This document shows, in pieces, positions 61,579-64,000 of a stretch of DNA of 64,000 nt. The DNA is from Tetranychus cinnabarinus. Its lineage: Eukaryota; Arthropoda; Arachnida; Trombidiformes; Tetranychidae. The position numbers and the translations under genes were made by a program. How positions within the stretch are numbered: the stretch's first letter is position 1; each line of letters starts with the position of its first letter. The notes below the pieces were generated by a model that worked only from the letters and a program-made list of their open reading frames with translations, was not told the DNA's origin and did no database searches. Location of the stretch: the NCBI GenBank assembly GCA_022266195.1, contig WHVY01000004.1, positions 6,589,501-6,653,500 on the forward strand, written 5' to 3'.

Positions 61579-63493
61579 TTACCAGGATACCTCACGGGGT
61601 TGATTTACTCGTCGATCATTTGAACCAGAACCATAACTATTACGACCGCCTAACCTTTGGTTAAAATTACGGTTACCGTTGTTATAATTCTGTCTTGAGT
61701 AGCCGGAAAATCCTCCTTGGAAGCCTCCTCGGCCCCGATATCCACCTCTTCTAAAGTTGTTTGCCGTTAAACCGAATGTTTCTGCATTCATTTTACGTTC
61801 TTGCCTCCAGTCTATTCTGCTTACTTTTCTGTAATACAAAGTATGCAACAAGTTAAAATTAAAAATCAGAAGCATTCAAGGATAGAATTACTTTTACGTA
61901 GCATGAAAACTTACCCTTTACTTCTTTCTAATGCTTCACAACTTATTTTATCGAAGAAAGATTTAGTCTTGTCATAAAATGTATCTTCGTCTTCGTTCTT
62001 TTCATCTCCTTCTTTAGCAGATTTTTCATCGTTGTTTTCAACAGGTTGGATTGGTTGGGCTGGTTCACCTTCTTTCTTTTCATTCGTGTCTTCTAATTTT
62101 ACCTTAGACAATTTACTCTCTAATTCTTCAAATTCTTTGTTGGCCTTTTCAAAGTCAAAATCATCTTCAATCTTTAAAGAAGTTGTAGGCTTTGGATTAC
62201 GATTTTGAACAGCAATTGCGCGGTTAAATTGAGGTCTGGGTTGAGGTGGAGCACGTCCCATCATTGGGCCCCTTTTAGGCATCATTTGGGGAGGTGGTGG
62301 TGGACCTTGTCTACCTCTACCTCGGAAATTCATATTACGAGCTATTTGTGGAGGCATTTCTTGCCCAGGTAACATTCTTCGTCCATATTGAGGAGGACCT
62401 TGTCGTCGATCACCTCCCATTCCACTCACTCGATAGTTGTCCCGGTAATTTTGAATCCTTGGATCTCTATTATTTGGTACATGATTTTTAGGAGCTTTAT
62501 CATCTCGATTCGTTTGACTTTTAGGAGGACCAGAATCTGAACCAGGACTGCGTCGGTGTCCAGTTGTTGGAGATGAACCACCTGAGCGGAAACCCATGGT
62601 GGAGGCAGTAGCTCCACCAAAAGCTGGTCCGGCAGCTGGAGGTCCGCTAGTTACACTGCTTTGACTTCCGGCACTAGCACTGGTAAATACTGGCATATTA
62701 GTTATGTTTCCAACTGGTCGAGATGTTGGTGGTGCGATGGCTGATGAACCAACGGTAATTTGTGAAGTAGGTCCATTTAAACCACTGGAAGGGGCTCCGG
62801 TTGATAAACTAGGTTTAGTAAATGTGGTGCTACTACTTGGCATTGATGATTGCTGTAGAAATTAAGACATAATAGAGCATTAAAATTTAATCCAGAAGAT
62901 ATAATAAGCCTAGGATTTTAAAAAATGTTACATTGAATAGTGGCAAATAAAATCTTAAGCCACGTTTTCAATGCAACTGATGAATTCTTGGACCGGTCTC
63001 CAATGCTTTATACAGTAAATGAAGCAGCTTTTTTTCAAACGTTACAGCTGTAACATACTAACTGTAAGATTAGGTAATATCATTGGAAGGCCTACCATAA
63101 TTCATTTGAACTTACAGCTTGAATTATAGCTGGATCACCCAGCGCTTGAGTTATGCTTGCTGGAGGAGGATCATCAACAATAAGATCCTTAATATCATTA
63201 GCTCTAAATATGATGTATTCAAATACTTCCTCTCGTGGAGCAACATATTTTTCAGCTTGACGATTTTCGGTACCAAAAGATCTTACTGAAAATGGAGAAA
63301 AAAAGGTAAAATTAGTAATTGATGCTAAAGAAAATCATTGAGATTGGAAAGATTAAGAGACAAAAAACAATACTATACCTTGTGCAAGAGCAATTGTTGA
63401 CTCTCGGGTATCAATAGTGTATAAGACACCTTCATATCGAATCTCCGATTTACTGATTAGACTGATTTTAGAACCAAGGTAAGGTGTTGCCAT
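61579..63493 (-). CDS. tral: LSM14 / Trailer hitch / RAP55, mRNP translational regulator
   Basis: A P-body and germ-granule protein that binds DDX6/Me31B and 4E-T to repress mRNAs. Four exons: 63493-63379, 63285-63116, 62852-61915, 61828-61579, giving 490 residues. The N-terminal LSm domain spans about residues 1-80 (MATPYLGSKISLISKSEIRY, EGVLYTIDT, VRSFGTE, EYIIFRANDIKDL). A Ser/Thr/Pro/Gly-rich linker follows, with RGG and PQMMP-type patches. The FDF box is at about 327 (DFDFEKANKEFEELESKL), the FFD box at about 386 (YDKTKSFFDKISCEALERS) and the TFG box at about 415-427 (WRQERKMNAETFG). The C-terminus is RGG and Asn/Gly-rich. All family modules are present in order. Domain numbers are by-eye counts. 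Confidence 0.96.
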
Positions 63494-64000
63494 TTTTATT
63501 TGCTAGAATTAAACCGGCTAGGTGAGACTTTACTGCAATACAACGTTTTGTGGTAAGAAACACAAAAGAATGGTGTACAAACACGGAGAGAGATAAATAT
63601 AAAGAGAAAAAGAGAAAGACAGGGAAAGAGACAGAGAAAGAAAAAGATGGAGACAATTGTAGATAGGGCACAATAAAAGATGTAAATCCTAATAATTTTT
63701 CAAATGAACACTCTCATTAGGAAAGACTTAAAAATCACATTTACCTCTGTTTAAGCTTCCGAAGAATTATTGGCATAAAATTACGAGATGAGAAACAGGT
63801 ATTAACCGATATCAGGCAGCAGATAAATAAATTTTACTGATGAACTGAATGTCAATAGAAAATAAACAGTAATATTTAAATTACATTAACAGGTACAAAA
63901 AAAACGAAATCCAAAATCTTTTCTCTGACGGTAAATTTTTCTTTGAAACACTCAAAAAGACAGATCAGTCACACAGTCAATTAAGCAAAGGGAAAGACAA
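63494..64000. other. 5' flank of LSM14 with a purine-rich tract
   Basis: No coding exon seen. A minus-strand GTAAAT donor-like site (rc of the ATTTAC near 63740) and several TAG acceptors before the ATG would allow a 5' UTR intron, unproven. A GA-rich tract lies at about 63585-63655. The gene presumably starts near or beyond the window end. Confidence 0.4.

Noticed and set aside
1..64000. CRISPR arrays, prokaryotic operons, viral genes
   Set aside because: No regularly spaced repeat arrays or prokaryotic gene organisation. The window is nuclear eukaryotic DNA.

Overview
The window is AT-rich eukaryotic nuclear DNA with short GT-AG introns, an intron-bearing tRNA-Leu and a metazoan gene set. 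A Dscam-family receptor, Ena with an EVH1 domain and Trailer hitch/LSM14 point to an arthropod. The Dscam runs Ig, FN1, FN2, FN5, FN6, TM and lacks the FN3-FN4-Ig10 block of insect Dscam1. That recalls the shortened Dscams of chelicerates, so a mite or related chelicerate is my best guess. This is inference; no species marker was seen.

Layout. 1-24.8 kb: almost no genes. It holds an inverted pair of identical tRNA-Gln genes and one orphan, apparently frameshifted exon-like stretch. It may be upstream intron of the Dscam gene. 24.8-35.9 kb: the 3' part of a Dscam-like receptor (+ strand, 11 exons, all introns phase 1). Its 4.1-kb intron contains a long inverted repeat with 123 bp of perfect arm identity. 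36.7-40.4 kb: two tandem minus-strand TRMT10C/MRPP1-like genes. They share an almost identical leader, intron and targeting segment but have diverged catalytic domains. 41.5-44.8 kb: ena/VASP (+). 46.5-47.9 kb: Derlin-1 (-), head to head with a short Acinus (+, 48.5-49.6 kb). 49.7-53.4 kb: a complete PIF/Harbinger DNA transposon with TIRs and a TAA target duplication. 53.5 kb: tRNA-Leu(CAA) (-). 55.6-58.8 kb: a Nop9-like PUF-repeat protein (+). 61.6-63.5 kb: LSM14/Trailer hitch (-).

The stand-out is the Harbinger element. Besides its transposase (+) and Myb/SANT-like protein (-) it carries a third, five-exon minus-strand gene. When spliced by eye this encodes two CCCH-like zinc-finger motifs, a possible ubiquitin-like stretch and a C3HC4 RING finger, which is a Makorin-like layout. 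The internal 2.5 kb also contains eight exact copies and one single-mismatch copy of the palindrome CGCTAGCG. They are scattered through exons, introns and even a splice acceptor, and I found no exact copy elsewhere in the window. A transposon-borne putative E3 ligase together with a dispersed palindrome array is the most likely undescribed system here.

Housekeeping themes are RNA processing (two mitochondrial RNase P methyltransferase paralogues, Acinus, Nop9, LSM14, tRNAs) and cell-surface/cytoskeletal signalling (Dscam, Ena). No operon logic is expected. Likely shared promoters are the divergent pairs Derlin-1/Acinus and TRMT10 copy 2/ena.
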